This document shows positions 15,260 to 25,433 of a DNA stretch of 64,000 bases, one piece after another. The first letter of the stretch is position 1. Each line of letters opens with the position of its first letter. Made by a program: the position numbers and the translations under genes. Under the pieces are notes generated by a model. That model saw only the letters and a list, made by a program, of their open reading frames with translations, made no database searches and was not told the DNA's origin. The DNA is from Paludibacteraceae bacterium (GTDB taxonomy: Bacteria; Bacteroidota; Bacteroidia; Bacteroidales; Paludibacteraceae), in NCBI GenBank assembly GCA_024401455.1, contig JAKSLA010000002.1, positions 1-64,000 of the forward strand, read 5' to 3'.

Positions 15260-15847
15260 ATGTACGAATATATTAATGGAAAAATATCGGAACTGACACC
15301 AACGTACGTTGTGATAGAGTGTGGTCAGATTGGATATTTTATTCATATATCGCTGAATACCTTTTCTGCTTTAGAAAATAAGGAGTTTGCAAAACTCTAT
15401 ATATATGAGGCAATAAGGGAAGATGCTATTTCGCTATATGGTTTCTGTGAGAAGGCGGAACGAACATTGTTTTTGCTGCTGACTTCGGTTTCTGGAGTGG
15501 GTGCTAATACGGCGCGAATGATTCTTTCGTCGTTCTCTGTTGGTGAGTTGGAGGCAATTATCGCTTCTGGTGATGTGGCTCAACTGAAAAGCGTCAAGGG
15601 TATTGGCTTGAAAACGGCTCAACGCTTGTTGGTCGATTTGAAGGACAAGGTGCAGGTCTCTGTAGAGGCGGTTGAAAGTTTAGGCGCTGCAACAGCGATG
15701 AAGGCCAACAAGGAGGAAGCAATAACCGCGTTGACAATGTTAGGCTTCAACCAACAAGCCTCTGCAAAGGTGGTGGACAAAATTTTGAATGTTGCCCCAA
15801 ATTTGCCTTTGGAGAAAATAATCAAGGAAGCTTTGAAGCAAATGTGA
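15260..15847 (+). CDS. ruvA: Holliday junction branch migration protein RuvA
   Basis: RuvA binds Holliday junctions as a tetramer and guides the RuvB helicase. The 195-residue product has the N-terminal OB fold ([20 protein letters not shown] onward), the double helix-hairpin-helix region with [13 protein letters not shown] and [18 protein letters not shown] (about residues 70-130), and the C-terminal domain III with the [21 protein letters not shown] pattern that contacts RuvB. The length is normal. It lies 53 bases upstream of sprA on the same strand; a ruvA-sprA neighbourhood is common in Bacteroidota. Confidence 0.97.
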   Translation: MYEYINGKISELTPTYVVIECGQIGYFIHISLNTFSALENKEFAKLYIYEAIREDAISLYGFCEKAERTLFLLLTSVSGVGANTARMILSSFSVGELEAIIASGDVAQLKSVKGIGLKTAQRLLVDLKDKVQVSVEAVESLGAATAMKANKEEAITALTMLGFNQQASAKVVDKILNVAPNLPLEKIIKEALKQM

Positions 15848-15900
15848 TGTTTCATGCTTCTTGTTTAAAAAATGGTTAGATCAATTTAATATTTTCTGTT

Positions 15901-18900
15901 TTGAAAAGAGAATTAAAAAAAATAGTCGTTGTCTGTATGTTCTTGTGTGGAATGGTGTTTTTCTCCACATACGGACAAAAACCGGATGACCGTCGTCTTA
16001 CTGCTGATGGTTCGATTGTGAGTTCAGACTCTCTTTCTGAGGATGCAGCGGTGACAGGTGCATCGAAGTATGATACGATGCCGTTGCATTATGCTTTGCG
16101 TAAGACGGAATTTGTCACCTATGACGATCTGCAGAACAATACTTCCCCTGTTGATACGAAGACCCCGGATAATGTTAATCAGTCCGTCGAGTACGACCCC
16201 AATACTGGTCTATATATCTTCACGACAAGGGTGGGAGATATGGATATTTCGACTCCTTTTGTCCTGAACGAGAAGGAGTACGATGATTATTCGTTGCGCC
16301 AATCTATGAATTCTTATTGGGCTGAAAAAAACAAAAGTAACACGTCTGCGTCAGATGGTGATTTCAATCTTAGTGATGTAAAGATTGGTATAGGCCCGAC
16401 GGGTGACAAGATTTTTGGACCTGGTGGTGTTCAGTTGAAGACGCAGGGATCTGTTGATTTGACATTCGGATTCAAGATTTCAAAGCGTGATAATCCGACT
16501 ATTCCTGAGAGAAACAGAACAAATACGATTTTTGACTTTGACACGAAGATCCAATTGAGTGCCAATGGTAAAGTAGGTGATCGCGTAGCATTCACGATGA
16601 ACTATAACACCGAATCGTCTTTTGATTTTGACCAAAAACTGATTAACCTTACTTACGAAGGCAAGGAGGACGATATTATTAAAAGAGTGGAGGCTGGTAA
16701 CGTTAGTTTGCCGCTTTCTACGTCGTTGATTCAAGGTGGTACCGCTTTGTTCGGTATTCGTACAGACCTCCAGTTCGGTAAACTGAAGGTTTCGGCGCTT
16801 GCTTCCCAACAAGAGTCTGAGTCGAAAACGATCAATACGCAAGGGGCGCAGACGACAGATTTTTCTATATCGGCTGCCAACTACGACGAAAACCGTCACT
16901 TCTTCCTTTCTGAATATTTCTACAACAACTATGATGATTGGGCAAAAACATTGCCGAATCCTCGTTCTGGTATTGTAATCCGTAAGATTGAGGTGTGGGT
17001 GACCAACCGATCTTCGTATGAGAAACAAAGCCGAAATATCGTGGCATTCACTGGGTTGGGCGAGCACTACGGATCGAATCGTTCTCCGTACAATGATACA
17101 TTGTATAATAAGGTGAAGAGCAACGACGCTATTCGTGATTTTCAAACAGCTTCGAGCGAGTTGGAGCATGTTTACGAAATGACATCGGGTGCCGATTTTG
17201 AGAATTTGACCAGTGCTCGTTTGCTCGATGCTTCTGAATATACATTAAATCCTCAGATGGGTTTCATCTCGTTGAAGAGTACGCTTGCCAATGACGACAT
17301 CTTGGCAGTGGCTTATGAATATACCAATAGCCGAGGCGAAGTGTTGAAAGTCGGTGAGTTCTCTACTGATATGGTGGGTGATTCAACCCAACTCTCTGGA
17401 AAGAGGACGTTGCTTGTTAAATTGATAAAATCGACTTCTTCAACACCTAAGTATCAACATCTTTGGAAGTTGGCCATGAGGAACATCTATTCTTTAGGTG
17501 CTTACAATTTGCAACCAGATAAGTTCCAGGTGGAAGTCAATTATTACTATCAGGATGACTCGCTTTCTGCCTATATGAACTATTTGCCGGAGTTGGGTAA
17601 CAAGAAGTTGCTTCGTGTGCTTAATCTTGACCGCTTGAATAAGCGTCAGCAGGCCGTTCCGGATGGTTACTATGATTTTGTCGAGGGATATACGGTTTAT
17701 GCATCCAACGGTAGGATTATCTTCCCAAGTACTCGTCCGTTTGATACGGGATTGAAGAACGGTTATAAAGACCAAGATCCTCATAAGGTGGAGAAATATA
17801 CATTCCCGGAATTGTACGACTCCACTCTGACTGTAGCCAAGCAGTTTGCGGAGAAAGATAAATTTGTATTGACAGGTAAGTATAAATCTTCTTCTGGGTC
17901 AGAGATTCGTTTGGGCGCAACTAATGTGCCTCGTGGATCAGTCCGAGTTACGGCCGGAGGTCGCCGTTTGGAAGAAGGAACTGGCTTTACGGTGGATTAT
18001 AACCTTGGAACCGTTACTATCTTGGATGATGTGGCTTTGGAGGCCAATGCTCCGATTAGTGTTACGTTGGAGAGCCAATCTTTCTTTAGTATGCAGCGCA
18101 AGTCGTTGGTGGGAACCAATTTGGAGTATGCACTCAGTGACGAGGTGACAATCGGCGGTACAATTATGCACCTTTCCGAGAAGCCTTTGACTACCAAAGT
18201 GGGGTATGGAGAGGAACCAATGTCTAATACGATATGGGGCTTGAATGCTTCTTACAAGACGGATGTTCAATGGTTGACTAATTTGGTGGATAAGATTCCG
18301 TTGGTGAATGCCACTGCGCCATCGACATTTGCCATTTCGGGTGAGTTCGCTCAACTGCTGCCAGGTCACTCTGACGCTATCAACCAAGGAGAGCAGGGTG
18401 TTTCTTACATCGATGACTTCGAAGGTACGAAGTCAACTATCAACATTATGCATCCAAATGGTTGGGCATTGGCAAGTACACCGAAAGGTTTTGCCCGCAA
18501 TGCCGACTCTTATTGGTCTAATTATCTTAATGGACAAGATTTGGAGAATATCGGTTATGGTTTGAACCGTGCTCATATGTCTTGGTTCTATATAGACCAA
18601 ATATTTACGAACAAGACAAAGAGCAGTAGCACTCCTTCGCATATCTTCAATGACAAGGAGCAACTATCCAATCACTTTGTGAGAGCCGTTTACGAACGTG
18701 AGATTTTCCAAAACAAGGAGGCTCTTTACGGTCAGCCTACTTCTATTCAGACATTGAACTTGTCTTACTATCCAAAGGAGAGAGGTCCGTACAACTTGGA
18801 TGTCTCTAATATGGGAGAGGATGGATTCTTGAACAATCCGGCGAACCGTTGGGCGGGTGTGATGCGTAAATTGGACAACAGTAACTTTGAGAATTCAAAT

Positions 18901-21900
18901 GTTGAATATATCGAGTTCTGGTTGATGGACCCATTCGTCTATGCCGACGAAATGGATGAGACCAAGCAGCAAAACCATTTGAGCACAGGCGGAATGGTAA
19001 GTGGTAAGTTGGTGTTCAACTTGGGAGATGTCTCTGAGGATATCCTTCGGGATGGACGTATCTCTTTTGAGAATGGTTTGCCAACAACTGGTAACCAAAC
19101 GGAGGTCGATACAACTGTTTGGGGTCGTGTGCCAAGAATTCAAGCGGTCACCAATTCGTTTGATATGTCAAGCGTGGCTCAGCAGGACCTTGGTTTAGAT
19201 GGATTGACGTCGGAAGAGGAGGGCGAATTTGGCATGTATGCGAAGTATGTCCAAGGTTTGAATGCAAAATTGACTCGTTCGGCTAAAGAACGTCTCAATT
19301 TGGAACTTTTCTCTCCGTTTAATGACCCTGCTGGCGATGATTTCCATTATTTCCGTGGATCAGACTACGACGATAGGGAGTTGGGCATTTTGGACCGATA
19401 CAAATATTATAATGGCGTTGAAGGTAACTCTTCTACTTCAAGCGGTAGCTATACAACCTCTTCTTCCACTTATCCGAACTCTGAGGATTTGAATTCGGAC
19501 CGAACTTTGAATACGAAGGAGAAGTATTATGTCTATGAGGTCAATATTGACCAAGATATGTTCCGCGAAGAGAATTGGTCAAAGAACCACATCGCAAGCG
19601 TGGTAGAGTCGGATGTTGATTTGAGAAATGGTTCTTCCTCTAAAATCAAGTGGTATCAGGTTAAGATTCCAGTAAGAACGCCAGATGGAACGGTGGGCGA
19701 TATTGACGATTTCCGTTCTATCCGTTTTATTCGTATGTATATGACGGGCTTTGAAGAGGAGACGCACTTGCGTTTCGGTTCTTTGGCTTTGGTGCGTACC
19801 GATTGGCGTGTTTATGAGAAGAATGAAAAGTTGCGTGATGCAGCAGTTACTGGAGTTGCCGGTGACGGAACAATTGAGATTTCTTCTGTCAACATAGAGA
19901 ATGATGGAACTCGTCATCCTGTAAACTATGTTTTGCCTCCGGGCATTTCTCGTGAAATCGACCCAAGCCAATCTCAGATACGTCAAGAGAACGAGCAGTC
20001 TATGTCGTTGAGAGTGGATAGTCTTGAGCCTAAGGATGTACGTGCGGTTTATAAGTTGACCAACTTGGATATGCGTCAGTATGATCGTTTGAAGATGTAT
20101 GTTCACGCAGAGAACAAGATAGGTAGCACAGAGTTGAGAGACAACCGAATGTCAATATTCGTTCGTTTGGGTTCTGACTTCACAGAGAACTATTATGAAT
20201 ATCGCATGCCGTTGATCATTACGCCAGAGGGGGCTACGGAGGCTGATGAAATTTGGCCTACTGAGAACAACTTGAATGTTGATCTTGACCTCTTGACTGA
20301 CTTGAAATTGGAGAGGGATCGCAAGAAGACGGCTGGTTTGGCAAGGAACAATCAGCGATTCACGAAGATGCACGGCAATAATATGTTGACTGTCATCGGT
20401 AACCCTTCGCTCGGCGAGGTGTCAACGATGATGATCGGTATTGTCAATGATGATGAAGTCTCGCATAGTATCGAGGTTTGGGTGAATGAACTCCGTATGG
20501 CTGGATTTGATGAGGAGGGCGGTTGGGCTGCCCTTGCCAATATGGGAATCGTATTTTCTGACTTGGGTTCGTTCAGTGCCGGTGGTAGAGTGGAGACTGT
20601 TGGATTTGGAGGTATTGAGCAGAATGTGAATGAGCGCAATATGGATGACAACTACGAGTATAACATGACGGCTGCCATTCAGTTGGGTAAATTCTTCCCA
20701 GAAAAGGCGAAGGTAAATTTCCCTGTGTCATACACTTATTCTAAGACGATTATCAAGCCAGAATATGATCCGCTCAATTCGGATATTAAGTTGGATCGTT
20801 CGTTGGATAATCAGCCTTCAGAATCAAGAAAGGATTCCATTCGTGACTTGGCTTATACAACGAAGACCTATAAGAGTTTGACATTGTCGAACATCAGAGT
20901 GGGTATCGCTAGTCAGACGCCGATGCCTTATGATCCGGCTAACTTCTCTCTCAGTTTGGGTTATAATGAAACAGAACAGAAAGATCCGGAAACGGATTAT
21001 GCAATTACACAAAACCATACGGGAAGTTTGAGCTATGTTTACTCGTTAAAGCCGAAACCTGTAGAACCATTGCGTAAGGTTAAGTTGTTTAAGTCAAACT
21101 ACTTGAGAATATTCAGAGAGTTCAACTTCTACTATTTGCCTACGCAGTTGGCCTTTAGTACTTCAATGAATAGGCATTATGAGGAGGTGATGGTCCGTGA
21201 TTTCTCTGGAGAGATGACGCGTGATACGTTCTTCCCATTCATGACATTTGATAAAGATTGGACTTGGGATAGAACATCTGACATCAAGTTCAATTTGACG
21301 AAGAGTTTGAAGTTGTCGTTCTCTTCTTCCATGAATGCTGAAATCCCAGAATTGATTAAAGATACGGCTGGTTATCACAACATCCCTATCAACAAGCGTT
21401 ATTTGTCGGATATTGACAAGGACGATTGGTATGAGTTGTGGAAGGATACAGTGATGAGTAGCATCAAGCATTGGGGTGTTCCTATTGAATACGACCAAAA
21501 GTTCACGGCATCTTATGCATTGCCTATCAATAAACTTCCGTTCATGGAATGGATTACGGCAAATGCTCAGTATTCGGGTCAATATGCATGGGATAAGGGC
21601 GCCATCTTGGTTTTGGGAGAAGAGCCGGCTACGGGTAATATTGCCGTCAGTGAGCGTATGTGGAACGGAGATGTCCGCTTCAATATGGAGACTTTGTATA
21701 ACAAATCGACTTATTTGAAGGATATCAACAAGCGCTTCTCAAAGACTACTCGTAACGCACAGAAAAATAAGAAGGATGCCAACAAGCCTCGTGCGTATGA
21801 GCGCAAAAACCTTCGTTTAAGGAAGGATAGCAAGACAAAGATCGCTCACCGATTGAACACGACAAAGGTTAATGTGGTCATCACGGATGGGGATGGTAAG

Positions 21901-23394
21901 ATTTATCCTGCTAAATATACAGTGGATGATCAGAATAATATCTCCATAACGTCAGCAGAAGATAAGACCGGTTTGGCATTGAAAGTTACTCCAGTGGTTG
22001 AAGAGGCTACAATCTTTACGGAGATTCGTGACTATACAGCCCGTATGTTGATGATGGTTCGTAACGTCAGTGCTAATTATCGTCGTGTGGAGGTGCTCAA
22101 TTTGCAAGGTTTCCGTCCGAACACGGGCTTCCTTGGCCAGAGTAGTTCTGCACCAGGTTATGACTTTACATTCGGTTTTTATCATACCGATGCATTCTTG
22201 CAGAAGGCGTATGACCATGATTGGATGTTGCAGGACTCTAATGTCGTGAATCCAATCGTTCACTCTGTAACGCAAGACTTCCAAATCCGCTCAATGCTTG
22301 AACCAATCACAGGTTTGAAGATTGATTTGAACGGTAACTGGTCGAAGAGTAATGCAACGAATATTTACTATATGACGGAGGGTAGGCCAGAAACGTATGG
22401 AGGTACTTATTCAAGGACGCATATCGCTATCAAGACGGCGTTCCGTTCGCCATCTCTCAATTCGGAGACGTTCGCTGATTTCTTGAAAAATAGGGCGACT
22501 ATTCAGGCTCGTGTTAAGCAAGACTTCGATAACGAAATGAAGAAGGCTAATCGTACGTACGATCCAGGACGTACCTATGTCAACCCTAATTCAAGTGATG
22601 TTCTTGTGCCTGCCTTCCTTTCGGCTTATTCTGGTACCAGTGCATCTTCGGCCAATTTGGATGTTTTGCCGAACTTGTTGTCGCTCTTGCCAAACTGGAA
22701 AGTGACATACGACGGTATCTCTCGAATGCCTTGGTTCAGAGACCATTTTAAGACATTCAACTTGAATCATGCATATAAGTGTCAGTACAATGTAAATGCG
22801 TTTACGTCTCAATCCAATTGGATGCCTGCAGCGGGCCGTTACGGATATATGGTAGGTACTGAAAACGCTGATTTCGACGTCGTGGCCAGTGAAGATTATA
22901 TTGGAACGACCAATTTGAACGAGGCCTTCCACCCACTCTTCGGCTTTGATGCCAGCATGAAGAATAGTTTGAGCCTGAAGGCTGAATATCGCAAGTCTCG
23001 TACGGCACAGTTGGATATTCCTGGTAACCAAATCGTAGAATCCTATAGCAATGAATATGTATTCGGAACAGGTTATCGCATCGACGATTTCGGTATGATT
23101 GTCAACTTGAACAACAATAAGCAGAAGAAGGTAAAGAACGATTTGAACTTGCGTCTTGATCTCTCTTATAAGAATACGGATGCATACATCCGTAAGATTG
23201 ATGACGCTTACTCTCAGTTGAGCAATGGTTTGAAATCATTCATCATCAAGTTCTCTGCTGAATATGTGTTTAGTCAACAGTTGAATATCCGATTCTTCTA
23301 TGACCGCACGGCAAGTACACCAAAGGTTTCACAAGGTTTCCCAACGGTTAATACTGACTTTGGTTTGGGATTCAGATTCTTGTTGGCAAGGTAG
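15901..23394 (+). CDS. sprA: Type IX secretion outer-membrane translocon SprA/Sov
   Basis: The 2,497-residue product has the length and composition of SprA (Flavobacterium) and Sov (Porphyromonas), the giant 36-strand beta-barrel through which type IX clients cross the outer membrane. It begins at a TTG that gives a good signal peptide (LKRELKKIVVVCMFLCGMVF, cleavage near YGQ); no ATG allows the full signal. Typical SprA features seen: an Asp/Asn- and Tyr-rich N-terminal half, the segments with KIGIGPTGDKIFGPGGVQLKTQG near residue 162 and YIDDFEGTKS near residue 837, and a C-terminus ending in the barrel strand GFRFLLAR. porT is nearby and two large type B sorting-domain clients are in the window. 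A strong hairpin follows. Confidence 0.96.
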   Translation: MKRELKKIVVVCMFLCGMVFFSTYGQKPDDRRLTADGSIVSSDSLSEDAAVTGASKYDTMPLHYALRKTEFVTYDDLQNNTSPVDTKTPDNVNQSVEYDPNTGLYIFTTRVGDMDISTPFVLNEKEYDDYSLRQSMNSYWAEKNKSNTSASDGDFNLSDVKIGIGPTGDKIFGPGGVQLKTQGSVDLTFGFKISKRDNPTIPERNRTNTIFDFDTKIQLSANGKVGDRVAFTMNYNTESSFDFDQKLINLTYEGKEDDIIKRVEAGNVSLPLSTSLIQGGTALFGIRTDLQFGKLKVSALASQQESESKTINTQGAQTTDFSISAANYDENRHFFLSEYFYNNYDDWAKTLPNPRSGIVIRKIEVWVTNRSSYEKQSRNIVAFTGLGEHYGSNRSPYNDTLYNKVKSNDAIRDFQTASSELEHVYEMTSGADFENLTSARLLDASEYTLNPQMGFISLKSTLANDDILAVAYEYTNSRGEVLKVGEFSTDMVGDSTQLSGKRTLLVKLIKSTSSTPKYQHLWKLAMRNIYSLGAYNLQPDKFQVEVNYYYQDDSLSAYMNYLPELGNKKLLRVLNLDRLNKRQQAVPDGYYDFVEGYTVYASNGRIIFPSTRPFDTGLKNGYKDQDPHKVEKYTFPELYDSTLTVAKQFAEKDKFVLTGKYKSSSGSEIRLGATNVPRGSVRVTAGGRRLEEGTGFTVDYNLGTVTILDDVALEANAPISVTLESQSFFSMQRKSLVGTNLEYALSDEVTIGGTIMHLSEKPLTTKVGYGEEPMSNTIWGLNASYKTDVQWLTNLVDKIPLVNATAPSTFAISGEFAQLLPGHSDAINQGEQGVSYIDDFEGTKSTINIMHPNGWALASTPKGFARNADSYWSNYLNGQDLENIGYGLNRAHMSWFYIDQIFTNKTKSSSTPSHIFNDKEQLSNHFVRAVYEREIFQNKEALYGQPTSIQTLNLSYYPKERGPYNLDVSNMGEDGFLNNPANRWAGVMRKLDNSNFENSNVEYIEFWLMDPFVYADEMDETKQQNHLSTGGMVSGKLVFNLGDVSEDILRDGRISFENGLPTTGNQTEVDTTVWGRVPRIQAVTNSFDMSSVAQQDLGLDGLTSEEEGEFGMYAKYVQGLNAKLTRSAKERLNLELFSPFNDPAGDDFHYFRGSDYDDRELGILDRYKYYNGVEGNSSTSSGSYTTSSSTYPNSEDLNSDRTLNTKEKYYVYEVNIDQDMFREENWSKNHIASVVESDVDLRNGSSSKIKWYQVKIPVRTPDGTVGDIDDFRSIRFIRMYMTGFEEETHLRFGSLALVRTDWRVYEKNEKLRDAAVTGVAGDGTIEISSVNIENDGTRHPVNYVLPPGISREIDPSQSQIRQENEQSMSLRVDSLEPKDVRAVYKLTNLDMRQYDRLKMYVHAENKIGSTELRDNRMSIFVRLGSDFTENYYEYRMPLIITPEGATEADEIWPTENNLNVDLDLLTDLKLERDRKKTAGLARNNQRFTKMHGNNMLTVIGNPSLGEVSTMMIGIVNDDEVSHSIEVWVNELRMAGFDEEGGWAALANMGIVFSDLGSFSAGGRVETVGFGGIEQNVNERNMDDNYEYNMTAAIQLGKFFPEKAKVNFPVSYTYSKTIIKPEYDPLNSDIKLDRSLDNQPSESRKDSIRDLAYTTKTYKSLTLSNIRVGIASQTPMPYDPANFSLSLGYNETEQKDPETDYAITQNHTGSLSYVYSLKPKPVEPLRKVKLFKSNYLRIFREFNFYYLPTQLAFSTSMNRHYEEVMVRDFSGEMTRDTFFPFMTFDKDWTWDRTSDIKFNLTKSLKLSFSSSMNAEIPELIKDTAGYHNIPINKRYLSDIDKDDWYELWKDTVMSSIKHWGVPIEYDQKFTASYALPINKLPFMEWITANAQYSGQYAWDKGAILVLGEEPATGNIAVSERMWNGDVRFNMETLYNKSTYLKDINKRFSKTTRNAQKNKKDANKPRAYERKNLRLRKDSKTKIAHRLNTTKVNVVITDGDGKIYPAKYTVDDQNNISITSAEDKTGLALKVTPVVEEATIFTEIRDYTARMLMMVRNVSANYRRVEVLNLQGFRPNTGFLGQSSSAPGYDFTFGFYHTDAFLQKAYDHDWMLQDSNVVNPIVHSVTQDFQIRSMLEPITGLKIDLNGNWSKSNATNIYYMTEGRPETYGGTYSRTHIAIKTAFRSPSLNSETFADFLKNRATIQARVKQDFDNEMKKANRTYDPGRTYVNPNSSDVLVPAFLSAYSGTSASSANLDVLPNLLSLLPNWKVTYDGISRMPWFRDHFKTFNLNHAYKCQYNVNAFTSQSNWMPAAGRYGYMVGTENADFDVVASEDYIGTTNLNEAFHPLFGFDASMKNSLSLKAEYRKSRTAQLDIPGNQIVESYSNEYVFGTGYRIDDFGMIVNLNNNKQKKVKNDLNLRLDLSYKNTDAYIRKIDDAYSQLSNGLKSFIIKFSAEYVFSQQLNIRFFYDRTASTPKVSQGFPTVNTDFGLGFRFLLAR

Positions 23395-23417
23395 TAGGCT
23401 TGTTTGAAAAAGAGAAA

Positions 23418-23475
23418 GGGACGTTTTTGGGGGCGGGCACAAGGCACCGCCCCTACAAAAAACGTCCCTTCTTAT
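23418..23475 (+). terminator. Long GC-rich terminator hairpin after sprA
   Basis: The outer stem GGGACGTTTTT (23418-23428) pairs with AAAAACGTCCC (23458-23468), and the inner GGGGCGG (23430-23436) pairs with CCGCCCC (23447-23453). A T-rich stretch (TTCTTATTTTT) follows. The inner core looks like an extragenic palindrome inserted in a simpler terminator. Confidence 0.75.
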
Positions 23476-23525
23476 TTTTCTAATCTTATGTTGACCTCTT
23501 GCTATTTAACAAATTGTCAGATGCA

Positions 23526-24341
23526 TTAATTCTTTCTTTTTTTCTCGAAGAATTTCCTTTCTTTTCGTATCTCCCTTGCCAATTTTTCATATTGGGCATC
23601 TAAATTTTTCTTATATATCTTCTTCCCCAGTTGTTTGAATCTCTTTTCGAATTTGAGCCTCTTCTTGTCATCTCCTTTGAAAATGGCTAACTCAATTAGT
23701 GCTGAATTCTTGCCTTTGAAGCGAGCCGGATTGTAGATTTCTAAGGATGCTCGTCGATTCTGTTCGTGTTCGAATTCTTCTTTCGCATTTTTTATATGGG
23801 GTTGATAGAAGCCCAATCCAATAGGAATTATTTGAGTGTTTGCCGTATTGATGCGATTCCTTATCTTATAGGTTACATATTCAGCTCGTTTCCTTGATAA
23901 CTTTAGATTATATGTTTCGTTTCCACGTTCATCGGTATGTCCAATCACTAAGTACAGTTTATCAGGATTTTCAGTAATGAATTCAGCCATCTCGTCAATC
24001 TGTTGCTCTGCCTCGGGCTTGATTTGTCCAAAGTCGAACATGTAATTCTCCCATACCAATGAATCGGAATTCATCGTTTGCCTTTCTTGTGCAGATGTTT
24101 CTTGCGCAGGGAAGGTCGTTAGAGTGGCGGCAAGTCCGATGATTTTAACCACCTTACCTGCTTTTTCCCGCAAAGAGAGTTGTTGTTCTATATAGGCGCA
24201 TTCCGACTCGCAGGCTGGGCATGACCCTTGACATAAACCTTGAAAATGGCACTCGCTGGGAATATAATCTATATCATTGGCCTTTGCAATTTCTTTACGG
24301 ATAGCCTTTAGTTGTTCACATGTATGTCGCCCTTTTTGCAT
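23526..24341 (-). CDS. OmpA-domain protein with N-terminal cysteine-rich module
   Basis: From the preferred start at 24339-24341 the product has 271 residues. Residues 1-55 form a cysteine-rich module (C8, C31, C37, C41, C44, C48; with the core GSCPACESEC), a head I have seen in other Bacteroidales proteins, perhaps binding a metal. A hydrophobic stretch follows at about 62-80, ending in a signal-like TSAQ. The OmpA-like peptidoglycan-binding domain spans roughly 95-200 with GHTDERGNETYNLKLSRKRA and NRRASLEI. The tail (about 215-271) is very basic and Lys/Arg-rich. A longer in-frame start at 24401 exists but adds 20 residues unlike the usual beginning. The topology suggests an inner-membrane anchor with a cytoplasmic metal head. 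Confidence 0.82.
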   Translation of the reverse strand: MQKGRHTCEQLKAIRKEIAKANDIDYIPSECHFQGLCQGSCPACESECAYIEQQLSLREKAGKVVKIIGLAATLTTFPAQETSAQERQTMNSDSLVWENYMFDFGQIKPEAEQQIDEMAEFITENPDKLYLVIGHTDERGNETYNLKLSRKRAEYVTYKIRNRINTANTQIIPIGLGFYQPHIKNAKEEFEHEQNRRASLEIYNPARFKGKNSALIELAIFKGDDKKRLKFEKRFKQLGKKIYKKNLDAQYEKLAREIRKERKFFEKKRKN

Positions 24342-24451
24342 GACTGGAATATTGGTTATTGATGTTTTTTTTTCTAACACTAAATAATTGTAAATATGCA
24401 AATTTCAGAGCAGAACCACCTCTCTGAATTTTGCATTTATAAGGGTAGAGT

Positions 24452-25309
24452 TTATTTCTTTAATTCATAACTTACATATGCGAATTGCTTGCTGTCTGGC
24501 GACCATGAGTTCACATTGATGGTTCCTTGTCCACCGAATAGTTCGACGATGGTTTTCGGTACACCTCCTTCTGCGGGCATAAGACGAAGCACTACGTTCT
24601 TGTTAGGCAGGTGTTCGTCTGGCTTCAAATCACCTTTGTGGTAGGCCACAAAAACCACCCATTTGCTGTCGGGTGAAATATGAGGGAACCATGAGTTGAG
24701 GTCTTCGTCGAAAGTCATTTGGGTTTGCTCACTACCGTCAGCACGCATACGCCAAACCTGCATCAAGCCTGTTTTTACCCAGTTAAACCAAATGTATTTT
24801 CCTTCCGGACTATATTCTGGTCCGTCGCTCAATCCCTCTACTCCAAGCGTGTGGGCCGTCTCTATGCCGCTCTCTAAGTTCATGGTGTGGACAACGTGGG
24901 CGTTGCCACGGAAGGCACAGTAAGCCATTGATTTCATGTCGGGGCTCCATCCGTGTAGGTAACTTGGACCGTTGGGTGTCACGCATTTGGCGTCTCCTCC
25001 TTCGAAGGGAAGGACGTATATGCGTGAATTTCCGTCTTCTGCCGTGTGATGGCTGACCGCAATATGTTTGCCATCGGAAGAGATGACATGGTCGTTGTTG
25101 CACTTTTGGGCAATGCCGGATTCGATAAGTTCAGGCTCCGACTTTCCGTCAACGGCCAATCGATAGAGACGCCCGTTAGAATTGAATACGAACCATTTAC
25201 CGTCAGGAGACCAATTGGGAGCCTCGATCAAATAAGGGAATTCTTTTACGATTTTGTGCGAAGATGTCGCCAAATCATAGATTTCAAGTTTGCTTATTAC
25301 TCCATTCAT
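24452..25309 (-). CDS. TolB-like WD40/PD40 beta-propeller protein
   Basis: The 285-residue product (start ATG 25307-25309, MNGVISKLEI) contains six evenly spaced PD40 blades with the SPDGK-type motif: WSPDGKWFVF, SSDGKHIAV, WSPDMKSMAY, YSPEGKYIWF, SPDSKWVVF and WSPDSKQFAY. Together these make a six-bladed propeller like the C-terminal domain of TolB. There is no signal peptide from the chosen start, so it is predicted cytoplasmic, unlike true TolB. The open frame extends upstream, but that part is not propeller-like. The role is unknown; it could be a carbohydrate- or peptide-related accessory protein. Confidence 0.85.
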   Translation of the reverse strand: MNGVISKLEIYDLATSSHKIVKEFPYLIEAPNWSPDGKWFVFNSNGRLYRLAVDGKSEPELIESGIAQKCNNDHVISSDGKHIAVSHHTAEDGNSRIYVLPFEGGDAKCVTPNGPSYLHGWSPDMKSMAYCAFRGNAHVVHTMNLESGIETAHTLGVEGLSDGPEYSPEGKYIWFNWVKTGLMQVWRMRADGSEQTQMTFDEDLNSWFPHISPDSKWVVFVAYHKGDLKPDEHLPNKNVVLRLMPAEGGVPKTIVELFGGQGTINVNSWSPDSKQFAYVSYELKK

Positions 25310-25381
25310 ATTGAATATTCTTTCATTTATACTTCTTCGCAAATATACAAAATCTAAATAATCTAAATAGGTATGGCACAA

Positions 25382-25411
25382 AAAAAGGAGCAAGTTGTCC
25401 TGCTCCTTTTT
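25382..25411 (-). terminator. Terminator of the efflux operon
   Basis: An 11-base stem (AAAAAGGAGCA with TGCTCCTTTTT) with an 8-base loop and T runs on both strands lies 22 bases past the end of the last gene of the efflux row. Confidence 0.85.
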
Positions 25412-25433
25412 CTACGTTGTTTAATGAAAGTAG

